Shown one piece after another: positions 26,275-35,046 of a DNA stretch of 64,000 nt; position 1 is the first letter of the stretch, and each line of letters begins with the position of its first letter. Where the stretch lies: contig NZ_JAFBER010000006.1 of NCBI RefSeq assembly GCF_016908855.1, positions 1 through 64,000 on the forward strand, given 5' to 3'. The notes below the pieces were generated by a model that saw nothing but the letters and a program-made list of their open reading frames with translations, was not told the origin of the DNA and ran no database searches. Both the position numbers and the translations under genes were made by a program. This stretch comes from Scopulibacillus daqui (GTDB taxonomy: Bacteria > Bacillota > Bacilli > Bacillales > Sporolactobacillaceae).

Positions 26275-26460
26275 TCACAGAAATAAACGCATTGAATCAA
26301 AAATAATCAAACCAATTTTCTTATACTCTTTAATTTCCTTAGGATCACCTCTATTTATAGAACGATTAATCACCATTCTCAACCACCAACATGTTATATA
26401 AAAGACCCCAATAAACGCTAATAAAGAAACAATAATAAAAACATTCAAAAAATTCCCCAT
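26275..26460 (-). CDS. Small membrane protein
   Basis: This is a 61-residue protein with GGAGGA five bases before the ATG. Residues 5-28 are a membrane segment (LNVFIIVSLLAFIGVFYITCWW), followed by a basic and charged tail. No family is recognised. Confidence 0.5.
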   Translation of the reverse strand: MGNFLNVFIIVSLLAFIGVFYITCWWLRMVINRSINRGDPKEIKEYKKIGLIIFDSMRLFL

Positions 26461-26553
26461 AAAAATCCTCCAAATTTATAATCCTATTAATGCTCTTTTA
26501 ACCAGATGAAAAAAGCTATTAATAATCATCATTATCAGTATGTAAAGGAGTAT

Positions 26554-26586
26554 GCCCGATATCGGCCAAATTCGCCGATATCGGGC
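26554..26586. repeat. Perfect 13-bp inverted repeat
   Basis: GCCCGATATCGGC and GCCGATATCGGGC flank CAAATTC. Each arm itself contains the palindrome CCGATATCGG. No T-run is adjacent on either strand. It lies about 150 nt downstream of nrdB. Half-matches (TCGGG, ATCGGGC) follow at 26602-26620. Confidence 0.6.
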
Positions 26587-26735
26587 TAAGTTTTAAGTCG
26601 GGAAATAATGAGAGAATCGGGCTTATAATCAACAACAGCGATCTCGGAGGATTTCTCAGAGAAACCGGGGTGCCTTTTCTCACTATGGCTCAATCCCCGT
26701 TTAAGACACCTGGTCTCAAAGGAGGGATATTTATC

Positions 26736-27782
26736 TTACAATTCATCGAAACCATTTTCATCTGTAACTTTCGTATATTGCCTTGACTTTTGTTCAAAAA
26801 AGTCACTTTTTCCCATATTAACATCTTGATAAGCTTTAATCCATTTTAAAGGGTTCTTTGTCGGGGCTTCCGGGAATGGCTTTGTCTCAAATCCAAGCTT
26901 GCGGATTTGCAAATTAGCCATGAACTGAATGTAGTCTTCAAGGTCTGACATCAGAATGCCTTGAATGTCGTTTCCTATAATATATCTGCCCCAATTGATC
27001 TCTAACTCGGCTGCCTTTTGAAAGGTTTCAATCGCAAACTTTTCTAATTCTGGTGTATCATATTGCGGATTCTCTTTTAATGTCTCTTTAAATATCTCTG
27101 CAAATAATCTCACATGCTGGTGTTCATCGCGATTAATATAGTTAATCATCGTTGATGTGCCGACCATTTTTTGATTCCTTGCCAAGTTGTAGAAAAAGGC
27201 AAAGCCTGAATAAAAGTTAAGGCCTTCCAAGATCACATCGTAAACGATTGACTCTAAAAAGGTTTGCGTTGTCGGATTATCGACAAATTTTTGATAGCCG
27301 TTAACGATAAAGTCATTTCGCTCGCGCAGTACAGGATCATGCTTCCAATACTCAAAGATTTCATCCTGTTTTTGTTTTGTTGTCACACTGGATAATACAT
27401 ATGAATAGCTCTGATTATGAACAACTTCCTGAAAGCTCAGGACAGTCATTAACGCAGATAAACTTGAATCGGTTAAAAAATCGGCAATCCTATGGGAGTA
27501 GTCCGTTTGAATAGAATCCAAGAAAGCCAGCAGTCCGATAATTTTATTAAATGTATCGCGTTCCTTTTCGGTTAATTCATTTTTGTATTGTTTAATATCA
27601 TTGGACATGTTGATTTCAAACGGCGTCCAGAAGTTAGCGAGCATTGTTTTATAAAGGCTGTACGCCCATTTAAATCTCGTATCATCCCAGTTAAGGACAT
27701 TCGAACTTCTGCCGTTAATAATACCTGTCGACGCATTTGGCGCTTCCGGGTCGTATAATTTTCTTTTCATAAGTTCTGACAT
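26736..27782 (-). CDS. nrdB: Ribonucleotide reductase, class I small subunit
   Basis: This is a 348-residue radical-generating subunit. Di-metal ligands and the radical Tyr are visible: Asp89 (LDSIQTDYSHR), Glu119 and His122 in FQEVVHNQSYSYVL with Tyr126 in the tyrosyl-radical position, and a second Glu/His set in VILEGLNFYSG and DEHQHVRLF. The presence of Tyr argues against the Mn/Fe class Ic. There is no N-terminal ATP-cone and no nrdI nearby. It follows nrdA by 36 nt. With NrdA it makes deoxynucleoside diphosphates. Confidence 0.92.
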   Translation of the reverse strand: MSELMKRKLYDPEAPNASTGIINGRSSNVLNWDDTRFKWAYSLYKTMLANFWTPFEINMSNDIKQYKNELTEKERDTFNKIIGLLAFLDSIQTDYSHRIADFLTDSSLSALMTVLSFQEVVHNQSYSYVLSSVTTKQKQDEIFEYWKHDPVLRERNDFIVNGYQKFVDNPTTQTFLESIVYDVILEGLNFYSGFAFFYNLARNQKMVGTSTMINYINRDEHQHVRLFAEIFKETLKENPQYDTPELEKFAIETFQKAAELEINWGRYIIGNDIQGILMSDLEDYIQFMANLQIRKLGFETKPFPEAPTKNPLKWIKAYQDVNMGKSDFFEQKSRQYTKVTDENGFDEL

Positions 27783-27818
27783 TGATTTTTCTCCCCTTTA
27801 TATAAGCGGATAAACTGT

Positions 27819-30050
27819 TTAGCTTTCACATGATTCGCAGTCATCTATTTCAACCGAAGTTGATCTCGTATAATAGGTTGTTTTTAACCCTTGTTTCCAA
27901 GCTTCGAGATGCAAGTTTAATAGATCTTTAGCTTTAATGTTGTGCTTGACATAAATATTGAATGAAATGGATTGATCTATATGGCGCTGTCTTGCCGCAT
28001 TTTGGCGAATGCTCCACAGCTGATCAATATGATAAGCAGACTTATAGTACCATGTGGTTTCCGGCGATAAATCTGGTGCTGTTACAGGAATTTTATAGTT
28101 TTTCTTTTCCTCGGAGTAAGCCTTTTGGAAAATAGGATCAATCGATGCCGTTGAGCCGGCGATAATTGCTGTTGATGAATTTGGTGCAACCGCCATAAGA
28201 TAGCCGTTTCGAATGCCGTGCTCTTTAACTTTTTCCTTTAACATCTGCCAAGCATCGCCTTGATAGCGTCTATCTTCAAAGTAAGCGCCTGTCTCCCATT
28301 CAGACCCTGCAAACAGCGGGTAGCTGCCCTTTTCTATGGCTAAGTCAACGCTTGCCTTTATCGTCAAATAACTGATTCTCTCATAAATTTCATCCGCATA
28401 TTGGACAGCCTCTTTACTTTCCCATGCAATGCCTTTTAATGCGAGCAGGTGGTGCCAGCCAAACGTGCCAAGACCAATTGCACGATATTTTTTATTGGTT
28501 ATTGATGCTTGCTTAACCTCAATATTGTTAATATCAATAACATTATCCAGCATTCTCACCTGGATCGGAATTAACCTCTCAAGCACACCATCTTGGACAG
28601 CTTTGGCAAGTGATATTGAGGAGAGGTTGCACACAACAAAATCCCCGGGCTGCTTTGTAATTTTAATCGTTCCGTCGTCAACTTCCTCTTCAATAACGGT
28701 TGTAGCTGACATATTTTGCATAATCTCTGTACATAAATTGCTTGCGTAAATCATCCCGGCATGTTTATTAGTATTTAATCTATTCGCCGTATCGCGGTAA
28801 AACATATAAGGCGTTCCTGTTTCAAGCTGCGATTTCATGATTCGTTTAAAAATTTCAATGGCCGGGATTTTTTCCTTTGATAGTCTTGGATTATTGACGC
28901 AAGCCATATATTTTTCCCTGAAGCTGCCTTCGCCTTTTTTCTCATCATAATAGTCTTCCAGTGAAAAGCCCATGACCCGCTTCACTTCATGCGGATCAAA
29001 TAAGTACCAATCGTCTCTCGCCTCAACCTTTTCCATAAATAAGTCCGGAATGCAGACGCCTGTGAATAAGTCATGTGTCCGGTAGCGTTCATCACCGTTA
29101 TTTAATTTCGCATCAAGGAAATCAAGGATATCTTTATGCCAGCAGTCTAAATAAACGGCAATCGCTCCTTGTCTCTGTCCAAGCTGATCAACAGAGACAG
29201 CTGTGTTATTCAGCTGCTTCATCCATGGCAGCACGCCGGATGATACACCTTTGAAACCTTTTATATCTGAACCTCTTGAACGGATTTTCCCCATATAAAC
29301 GCCGATGCCGCCGCCATTTTTTGATAATGTCGCTATGTCTGTATTTGAATCAAAAATGCCTCTCAAACTATCATCCACTGTATCAATAAAACAAGAACTC
29401 AGTTGGCCGTAAGATTTGCCGGCATTAGCAAGCGTAGGCGTCGCCACCGTCATATATAAGTTTGACAGCGCCCAATAGGCTTCTTTTACCAAGCTGAGCC
29501 GTTTCTCCGGAGCTTCTGGAATCATTAAAGTCATCGCAATAATCATGAACCGCTCCTGAGGAAGCTCGTAAAGCGTTCCGTCATAAGATTTAGCCAGATA
29601 GCGGTCGCTTAGCGTTCTTAAGCCGATGTAAGTAAAAAGGCAGTCTTTTTCAGGGTCAATAACCGACTCCAGCTCTTCAATTTCTGATTTTTTATATGTC
29701 TTAAGCAACGCTGGATCATAGATGCCCATGTCTGTTAAACATTTGATTAAATCATAGAAACAGCCATAACCTTTATGAATATCCGTCTTTCTCTTTAATG
29801 CCGCTTGCTTGTATAGATATTTCAGCCATACATAACCGGCCGTATAGCTCCAATTCGGTTCTTCTACCGATACATTCTCCAGAATATTTAATAAGAGATA
29901 TTGAATACTCTCACTCTCGTCTTGTGTGTCAAGCTGCTCAAGCTGGTATTGAGTCCTTTCAATGATTCTATCAATTCCAGTTATATCAAATGATTTGAGA
30001 TCATTAAAAAGGGCTGTTATCAAATCTGTTTGGGGAACCATAGTGGCCAT
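27819..30050 (-). CDS. nrdA: Ribonucleotide reductase, class I large subunit
   Basis: This is a 743-residue catalytic subunit with GGAGG before the ATG. Active-site residues are Cys220 (GQLSSCFID), the radical triad Asn438-Cys440-Glu442 (NLCTEIM), the radical-path Tyr pair (KTTYYTRS) and a C-terminal reducing pair (CESCES). No ATP-cone is recognisable at the N-terminus, so overall-activity control by dATP is probably absent. The gene lies behind a cobalamin riboswitch and NrdR boxes, which suggests it backs up a B12-dependent class II enzyme encoded elsewhere. Confidence 0.93.
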   Translation of the reverse strand: MATMVPQTDLITALFNDLKSFDITGIDRIIERTQYQLEQLDTQDESESIQYLLLNILENVSVEEPNWSYTAGYVWLKYLYKQAALKRKTDIHKGYGCFYDLIKCLTDMGIYDPALLKTYKKSEIEELESVIDPEKDCLFTYIGLRTLSDRYLAKSYDGTLYELPQERFMIIAMTLMIPEAPEKRLSLVKEAYWALSNLYMTVATPTLANAGKSYGQLSSCFIDTVDDSLRGIFDSNTDIATLSKNGGGIGVYMGKIRSRGSDIKGFKGVSSGVLPWMKQLNNTAVSVDQLGQRQGAIAVYLDCWHKDILDFLDAKLNNGDERYRTHDLFTGVCIPDLFMEKVEARDDWYLFDPHEVKRVMGFSLEDYYDEKKGEGSFREKYMACVNNPRLSKEKIPAIEIFKRIMKSQLETGTPYMFYRDTANRLNTNKHAGMIYASNLCTEIMQNMSATTVIEEEVDDGTIKITKQPGDFVVCNLSSISLAKAVQDGVLERLIPIQVRMLDNVIDINNIEVKQASITNKKYRAIGLGTFGWHHLLALKGIAWESKEAVQYADEIYERISYLTIKASVDLAIEKGSYPLFAGSEWETGAYFEDRRYQGDAWQMLKEKVKEHGIRNGYLMAVAPNSSTAIIAGSTASIDPIFQKAYSEEKKNYKIPVTAPDLSPETTWYYKSAYHIDQLWSIRQNAARQRHIDQSISFNIYVKHNIKAKDLLNLHLEAWKQGLKTTYYTRSTSVEIDDCESCES

Positions 30051-30086
30051 GCTTTTTCCTCCTTCATTTTAGGAACAATTAAAAAA

Positions 30087-30108
30087 AGCCCATCCCCAGG
30101 GATGAGCT
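30087..30108 (-). terminator. Terminator downstream of the cobalamin riboswitch
   Basis: AGCTCATCCC and GGGATGGGCT (minus strand) pair, followed by TTTTTTT, 37 nt before nrdA. This is the likely expression platform. Confidence 0.85.
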
Positions 30109-30221
30109 TAAAAACGACACAAAGGAGCAGCGGTGTTTACATGCATATGTATACCGTATAAAATATATTTTGTGACTCTGTGCCGCTTCTATTTCTCAGT
30201 CCCCGAAGAATAGAAACTACG

Positions 30222-30392
30222 AAAAAAGGCAGGTCTACTGACTGATGCTTCATCCTACTCTGAACCTTCCCGTATAGACGCCTTTCAGCAAATCTATGCA
30301 GTGGTCTTTTCATTTCGTCCGCATTCACAGTTGCGGGGACAGTTCTGGATTCTCACCAGATTCCCTATTAAGTCCTCGGACACCTTTTTTCG
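30222..30392 (-). ncRNA. Cobalamin riboswitch upstream of nrdAB
   Basis: Minus-strand core blocks are present in order: AATAGGGAATCTGGTGAGAA, TCCAGAACTGTCCCCGCAAC, TGTGAATGCGG, then GAAGCATCAGTCAGTAGACC. P1 is closed by CGAAAAAAGG and CCTTTTTTCG. With the terminator at 30087 it should switch nrdAB off when adenosylcobalamin is plentiful. Confidence 0.92.
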
Positions 30393-30408
30393 ACGATATT
30401 CATTTTAA

Positions 30409-30456
30409 AATCAATATATTGATGTTCTTATATTAAGCTACCACAATATATCGTGT
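30409..30456 (-). promoter_or_regulatory. Tandem NrdR boxes
   Basis: AATCAATATATTGATG (30409-30424) and CCACAATATATCGTGT (30441-30456) match the 16-bp NrdR palindrome (ACACWATATATWGTGT) at most positions. Their centres are 32 bp apart, three helical turns, the usual paired arrangement. They lie just upstream of the riboswitch, where the nrdAB promoter must be. The gap from 30457 to 30600 holds nothing else I recognise. Confidence 0.8.
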
Positions 30457-30603
30457 TGTGCAATAAAAAAGTTGTCGGATAACAAGGTTGAAAAAGTCAA
30501 GCCATTCTCATTGTTTAAACAAATAAAGGAGCGGCATTTTAACAGCTAAACCTTAAAGTGTGATTTGAAAAGGTTCAGTTATAGACGTCATCCCGGAACA
30601 AAC

Positions 30604-30636
30604 AAAAAAGTACGGGTGTTTCCCGCACTCTTTTTT
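30604..30636. terminator. Terminator of ppc
   Basis: AGTACGGG and CCCGCACT pair across TGTTT. T-runs flank both sides (TTTTTT), so it works in either direction. It lies 38 nt after the ppc stop. Confidence 0.8.
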
Positions 30637-30673
30637 ACTGCTGGTTTAATCGAGTTAATCACCTGAAACGACA

Positions 30674-33445
30674 TCAGCCTGTATTCCTTAATCCTGCAGC
30701 AACGCCATTAATCGTCAGAAGCACTTCACGCAGCAGCTCATCTGCCTCTTCATTTTTATCTATTTTTTGCCGAAGTTCGGTTATAAGCTCAACTTGTAGG
30801 AAATTCAGCGGATCAACATATGGATTGCGCAGCTTCACAGACTCTTTAATATTTGGAATATGATCAAGCAGGTCTTTTTGCTTTGTAATTTTGAGCACCA
30901 TTTCTTTTGTAATATGATATTCTTCCTTAATTTCATCAAAAATCCGTTTCCCGACAGCCTTATCTTTAACCATGTCGGCATATTCTTTGGCTGCAGGAAG
31001 GTCGGCCTTCGTTAAAGCCATTTGCAAATTGTCAATTGTTGAACGGAAAAATGGCCAGTTCTGGTACATGTGCTGCAATAAGTTTAAGCTGCCTTCCTGT
31101 TGTGCAAAACGGTATAGGCCTGTTCCCGCCGCAAACCAAGCCGGAAGCAGCTGACGGCTTTGCGTCCAGGCAAACACCCATGGGATGGCCCGCAAATCTT
31201 CAAACCGAGCGCTTCCTTTCCGGCTCATTGGCCTTGATCCAATATTAAGCGCTCCTAACTCAAGCAAAGGGGTAGCTTGTCTGAAATACGTTAAGAAGTC
31301 AGTGTCTTTAAATACAAGCGATTGATACTTCTCCAATGAAAAAGCCGAAATTTCATCCATTGCCCTTTCCCATTCAATCGAGCGCGACTGATTCCGTTCC
31401 GCTTCATGAGATACATGAGCGATCGCCGTTAATAATGCTGTCGTCGCTTGTTCCAAGCTTCGATAGGCAATATCAGAAAGCAAATACCGGGCTGAAAGAA
31501 CTTCTCCTTGTTCTGTCATTTTAACGCCATCGCCCAATGTTTCAAAAGGCTGTGACAGCAGACTGCGATTAAGCGGACCGCCGCCTCGGCCAAGCGAACC
31601 GCCCCGGCCATGGAAAAACTTTAGGCGAATATCATATTTTTTCGCCATATTATGAATTTCCTGCTGAGCTTTATAGAGTTTCCAATTTGCTGTTAACGTT
31701 CCGCCGTCCTTACTGCTGTCCGAATAGCCCAGCATAATTTCTTGGGAATCGCGCCGGGCAGATAAATGCTGGCGGTATACATCCGTTTCAAACAGCTGTT
31801 TCATTATTTTCGGGCCAGATATTAAGTCATCGATCGTTTCCAAGAGCGGTGCAATATCTAGCCTGCTGACTGTTCTGCCATCCGGATAAACGCGATACAA
31901 TCCAGCTTCCTTCGCTAACACAAGCACCTCTAATAAATCGCTGGCAGATTGCGTCATGCTGATTAAGTAAACTTGAATCGCCTGCTCGCCAAATTCCTCT
32001 TGTGCTTTTCGTATCATTCGAAAGACATCGATCATTTCCTGTGTTTCCGGTGAATAGCGGTCATAGATTGAAATAAGCGGCCGGGGATCTTGCAGCACTT
32101 GGGTTAATAGATTGACTTTTTCCTCTTCGGTTAATGCTTTGTAATCCGAAACGATATTCACTGAGCGGAAAATTTCCGCAACCGCTTCTTCATGTTCGCC
32201 GCTGTGATTACGTATATCAAGCGATGCAAGATGAAACCCGAACAATTCCACTTGACGTATTAATTTTTGCAATAGATTGAAAGAATAGCCATGATGATGA
32301 TGGCGCTCTATGCTCTTTTGAATCATATATAAGTCATCCAGCAGCTCATCAGGCGACTGATATCCAGCCTCTGTCTTGCCAACTTGCGATAACCTTTCGA
32401 GCATAATCTTCACTTTGCAGCGGTAGATTTCATCTTCATTCCGCCATTTTTGCTTATTTTCAAGCAAGCTGATATCTTTCTTGATTGAAGCCTTCAATTC
32501 GTCGGTTACTTGCACTCTTTTTGTTGAATGGCTTAACCTGTCCTTTAGCTCTTCAAGCGACTGTTGATATTTGCTTAAAGCTAACTTGCGGTGGCGCTCC
32601 AAAGTTTTCCATGTTGTTTGTGCAGTAACATTTGGATTGCCGTCACGGTCGCCGCCGATCCATGAACCAAAGCGGAGAAAGCTTGGCACCCGCCATTTTT
32701 GCTTATATTTTTCAAATAGCAATTCCTCTAAATCTTGATGGATTTGCGGCAGAACATCAAACAAAGTTTCATCAAAATAATATAGTCCGTTAGACACTTC
32801 ATTCATAACTGTCAGTTTCTTATCTCTTAATTCATTTGTTTGCCATAAAGCGGTAATCTCAGTAAATAACCGGTCTTGCAGGCTCTTTTTTTCACGTTTT
32901 GTACACGGCTTGTCCAATGCCATCAGCAATTCAGCAATGCGTTCATGAATTTGCAGGACAGTCCGTCTGGTTGCTTCTGTAGGGTGTGCCGTAATGATAA
33001 GTTCAAGAGATAATGTCTGCAAAAGGTCATTAACCTCATCGGATGTAATGTGATTTTCTATTAAAGTCTCGACCCCTTTTTCTAGAGAACCGGGTTGAAT
33101 CACGGCATCTTCTCGCTGCTGGTATTCACGCCGGCGGCGAATACGATGGTTTTGTTCAGCAATATTAACAAGATGCAAATAAATCGCGAAAAAACGAATC
33201 ACATTTTGCCTGAACGGTGGCTTTAAATTTGTTATTTCTTCTTTTAATCGTTTATAAGCAGACGGATGATGATCTTCTCGCAGCAGTTTAGCTGACTCCC
33301 TGATTTTTCTTATTTTATTTAATAATGTTTCACCGCCTTCATAAAGAATGATCTTATCCAGCCATTGTTCGAGAAACTCAATGTCTTTCTTCAGCCGATA
33401 TTGGCTGCTGGCTGGTTCCGTTTTTACTAATGATTTTACTGTCAT
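30674..33445 (-). CDS. ppc: Phosphoenolpyruvate carboxylase
   Basis: This is a 923-residue enzyme that carboxylates PEP with bicarbonate to oxaloacetate, refilling the citric acid cycle. Catalytic signatures are His154 in TAHPTEATRRT and FHGRGGSLGRGGGP near residue 615. The conserved C-terminal end is LRNPYVDPLNFLQVELI and NGVAAGLRNTG. Length is normal. B. subtilis lacks this gene and uses pyruvate carboxylase. It lies downstream of gltD on the same strand, which links oxaloacetate/2-oxoglutarate supply with glutamate synthesis. Confidence 0.96.
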   Translation of the reverse strand: MTVKSLVKTEPASSQYRLKKDIEFLEQWLDKIILYEGGETLLNKIRKIRESAKLLREDHHPSAYKRLKEEITNLKPPFRQNVIRFFAIYLHLVNIAEQNHRIRRRREYQQREDAVIQPGSLEKGVETLIENHITSDEVNDLLQTLSLELIITAHPTEATRRTVLQIHERIAELLMALDKPCTKREKKSLQDRLFTEITALWQTNELRDKKLTVMNEVSNGLYYFDETLFDVLPQIHQDLEELLFEKYKQKWRVPSFLRFGSWIGGDRDGNPNVTAQTTWKTLERHRKLALSKYQQSLEELKDRLSHSTKRVQVTDELKASIKKDISLLENKQKWRNEDEIYRCKVKIMLERLSQVGKTEAGYQSPDELLDDLYMIQKSIERHHHHGYSFNLLQKLIRQVELFGFHLASLDIRNHSGEHEEAVAEIFRSVNIVSDYKALTEEEKVNLLTQVLQDPRPLISIYDRYSPETQEMIDVFRMIRKAQEEFGEQAIQVYLISMTQSASDLLEVLVLAKEAGLYRVYPDGRTVSRLDIAPLLETIDDLISGPKIMKQLFETDVYRQHLSARRDSQEIMLGYSDSSKDGGTLTANWKLYKAQQEIHNMAKKYDIRLKFFHGRGGSLGRGGGPLNRSLLSQPFETLGDGVKMTEQGEVLSARYLLSDIAYRSLEQATTALLTAIAHVSHEAERNQSRSIEWERAMDEISAFSLEKYQSLVFKDTDFLTYFRQATPLLELGALNIGSRPMSRKGSARFEDLRAIPWVFAWTQSRQLLPAWFAAGTGLYRFAQQEGSLNLLQHMYQNWPFFRSTIDNLQMALTKADLPAAKEYADMVKDKAVGKRIFDEIKEEYHITKEMVLKITKQKDLLDHIPNIKESVKLRNPYVDPLNFLQVELITELRQKIDKNEEADELLREVLLTINGVAAGLRNTG

Positions 33446-33481
33446 ATGCCTTCGCGCCTTTCTTAGAAGTATTTTTTAGAT

Positions 33482-33523
33482 ACACCCCTTCTATTCATCA
33501 GCCAAATCATTTAGAAGAGGTGT
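33482..33523. repeat. Hairpin between gltD and ppc
   Basis: ACACCCCTTCTA and TAGAAGAGGTGT pair. The T-run (ATTTTTT) follows on the plus strand, opposite to the flanking genes, so it may not stop gltBD transcripts entering ppc. Confidence 0.5.
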
Positions 33524-33568
33524 ATTTTTTGTTAAAAGGATATCAATTAACCTATCATTTAAAATGAT

Positions 33569-35035
33569 TTAAACCTTTCTTGATAAATAAGCATCAACTT
33601 CCTCGGCCGCTTTTCTTCCTTCTTGAATAGCCCAAACAATCAAACTCTGCCCTTTTCGTGCGTCTCCGGCAGCAAACACACCTTGTAAAGCCGTTTCGAA
33701 ACGATTCTTTTTTGTTTTTATGCATTGATTGTTATTTTCAACATTGAGGTTTTCAAAGACATCATCTTCCGCGCCTTCAAACCCGGCAGCTATGAGAACA
33801 AGGTCAGCCGCCCATGTTTGTTTTTCTTCATGATTCTCACGAAGCTGTTTATTCCCTTTTTCATCAAAATAAGATTCAAAAGCGACAGTTTCCAGCGCCT
33901 TTACTTGACCGCCGCCATCTCCAATAAATCTCTTCGTAGAAACGTGATATTCGCGCGGATCTTTTCCAAAGACAGCTGCGGCTTCCTTATAAGCATATTC
34001 CATTTTAAATACTTGGGGATATTCCGGCCACGGATTATCAGCGGTCCGTTCATTGGGCAAACGGCCGTGCTTGCCAAATTGAACAACGCTTTGGCACCCT
34101 TGTCTTAATGCCGTCGCAACACAATCCGCACCAGTATCTCCGCCGCCAATAACAATGACTTTCTTCCCTTTAGCCGATATTTCAGGATGTGTGCTCTCGG
34201 GGTTTAATAAATGCTTTGTGCTGGCCGTTAAGTAAGTCATCGCCGGATATATCCCTTTCAGCTCCCTCCCCTCAATCAGCAGTTCACGATGTTTAGCCGC
34301 CCCTGTGCAAAGGAGGACTGCATCATACTGCTTACGGAGTTCCGCCATCGTGATGTCTTTTCCAATATTAGTGTTGGTTATAAATGCAATGCCTTCCTTT
34401 TTCAATAATTCGACTCTTCTGCCAACAACCTGTTTGTCAATTTTCATATTTGGAATGCCGTACATTAATAACCCGCCTATACGATCTTCTCTCTCATACA
34501 CGGTGACATCGTGGCCGGCTTGGTTCAATTGGTCAGCGCCGGCAAGACCGGCGGGTCCGGAACCGACGACCGCAACGCGGAAGCCGGTTCGCTTTTTTGG
34601 TGTTCTTACGTTGACCCAACCCTTGTCAAAAGCCTTATCAATAATCGCCTGCTCTATCGATTTGATGGCTACCGGCGATGAAACCAATCCGGCCGTGCAT
34701 GAACCTTCACAGGGAGCCGGACAAGCTCTTCCAGTAAATTCAGGAAAATTATTTGTCTTTGCCAAACGTTGATAAGCTTCATACCACTTTCCTTGATAGA
34801 CAAGCTCGTTCCATTCAGGTATTAAATTGTAAAGGGGGCAGCCCGTTGTCGCACGATTGAGATCCATTCCTATTTGACAAAACGGGATTCCGCAGTCCAT
34901 GCATCGGGAACTTTGCGACTTAAGATCAGAATCTGAAAGGTTTTGCTGATATTCATTCCAATTTTTCAGTCTTTCCCGCGGATGAGCTTCTTTTGGCTCT
35001 GTTCGTTTGATATCTATAAATGCGGTTTTCACCAT
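33569..35035 (-). CDS. gltD: Glutamate synthase small subunit
   Basis: This is a 488-residue NADPH-dependent subunit (named gltB in B. subtilis) that passes electrons to the large subunit. The N-terminal ferredoxin-like part has cysteines in SSRCMDCGIPFCQIG, CPLYNLIPEWN and GRACPAPCEGSC. Residues 148-175 bind FAD (VAVVGSGPAGLAGADQL), and VIGGGDTGADCVATA binds NADPH. AGDARKGQSLIVWAIQEGR near the C-terminus is typical. It is 11 nt downstream of the large-subunit gene. Confidence 0.95.
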   Translation of the reverse strand: MVKTAFIDIKRTEPKEAHPRERLKNWNEYQQNLSDSDLKSQSSRCMDCGIPFCQIGMDLNRATTGCPLYNLIPEWNELVYQGKWYEAYQRLAKTNNFPEFTGRACPAPCEGSCTAGLVSSPVAIKSIEQAIIDKAFDKGWVNVRTPKKRTGFRVAVVGSGPAGLAGADQLNQAGHDVTVYEREDRIGGLLMYGIPNMKIDKQVVGRRVELLKKEGIAFITNTNIGKDITMAELRKQYDAVLLCTGAAKHRELLIEGRELKGIYPAMTYLTASTKHLLNPESTHPEISAKGKKVIVIGGGDTGADCVATALRQGCQSVVQFGKHGRLPNERTADNPWPEYPQVFKMEYAYKEAAAVFGKDPREYHVSTKRFIGDGGGQVKALETVAFESYFDEKGNKQLRENHEEKQTWAADLVLIAAGFEGAEDDVFENLNVENNNQCIKTKKNRFETALQGVFAAGDARKGQSLIVWAIQEGRKAAEEVDAYLSRKV

Positions 35036-35046
35036 TTACACCCCTC

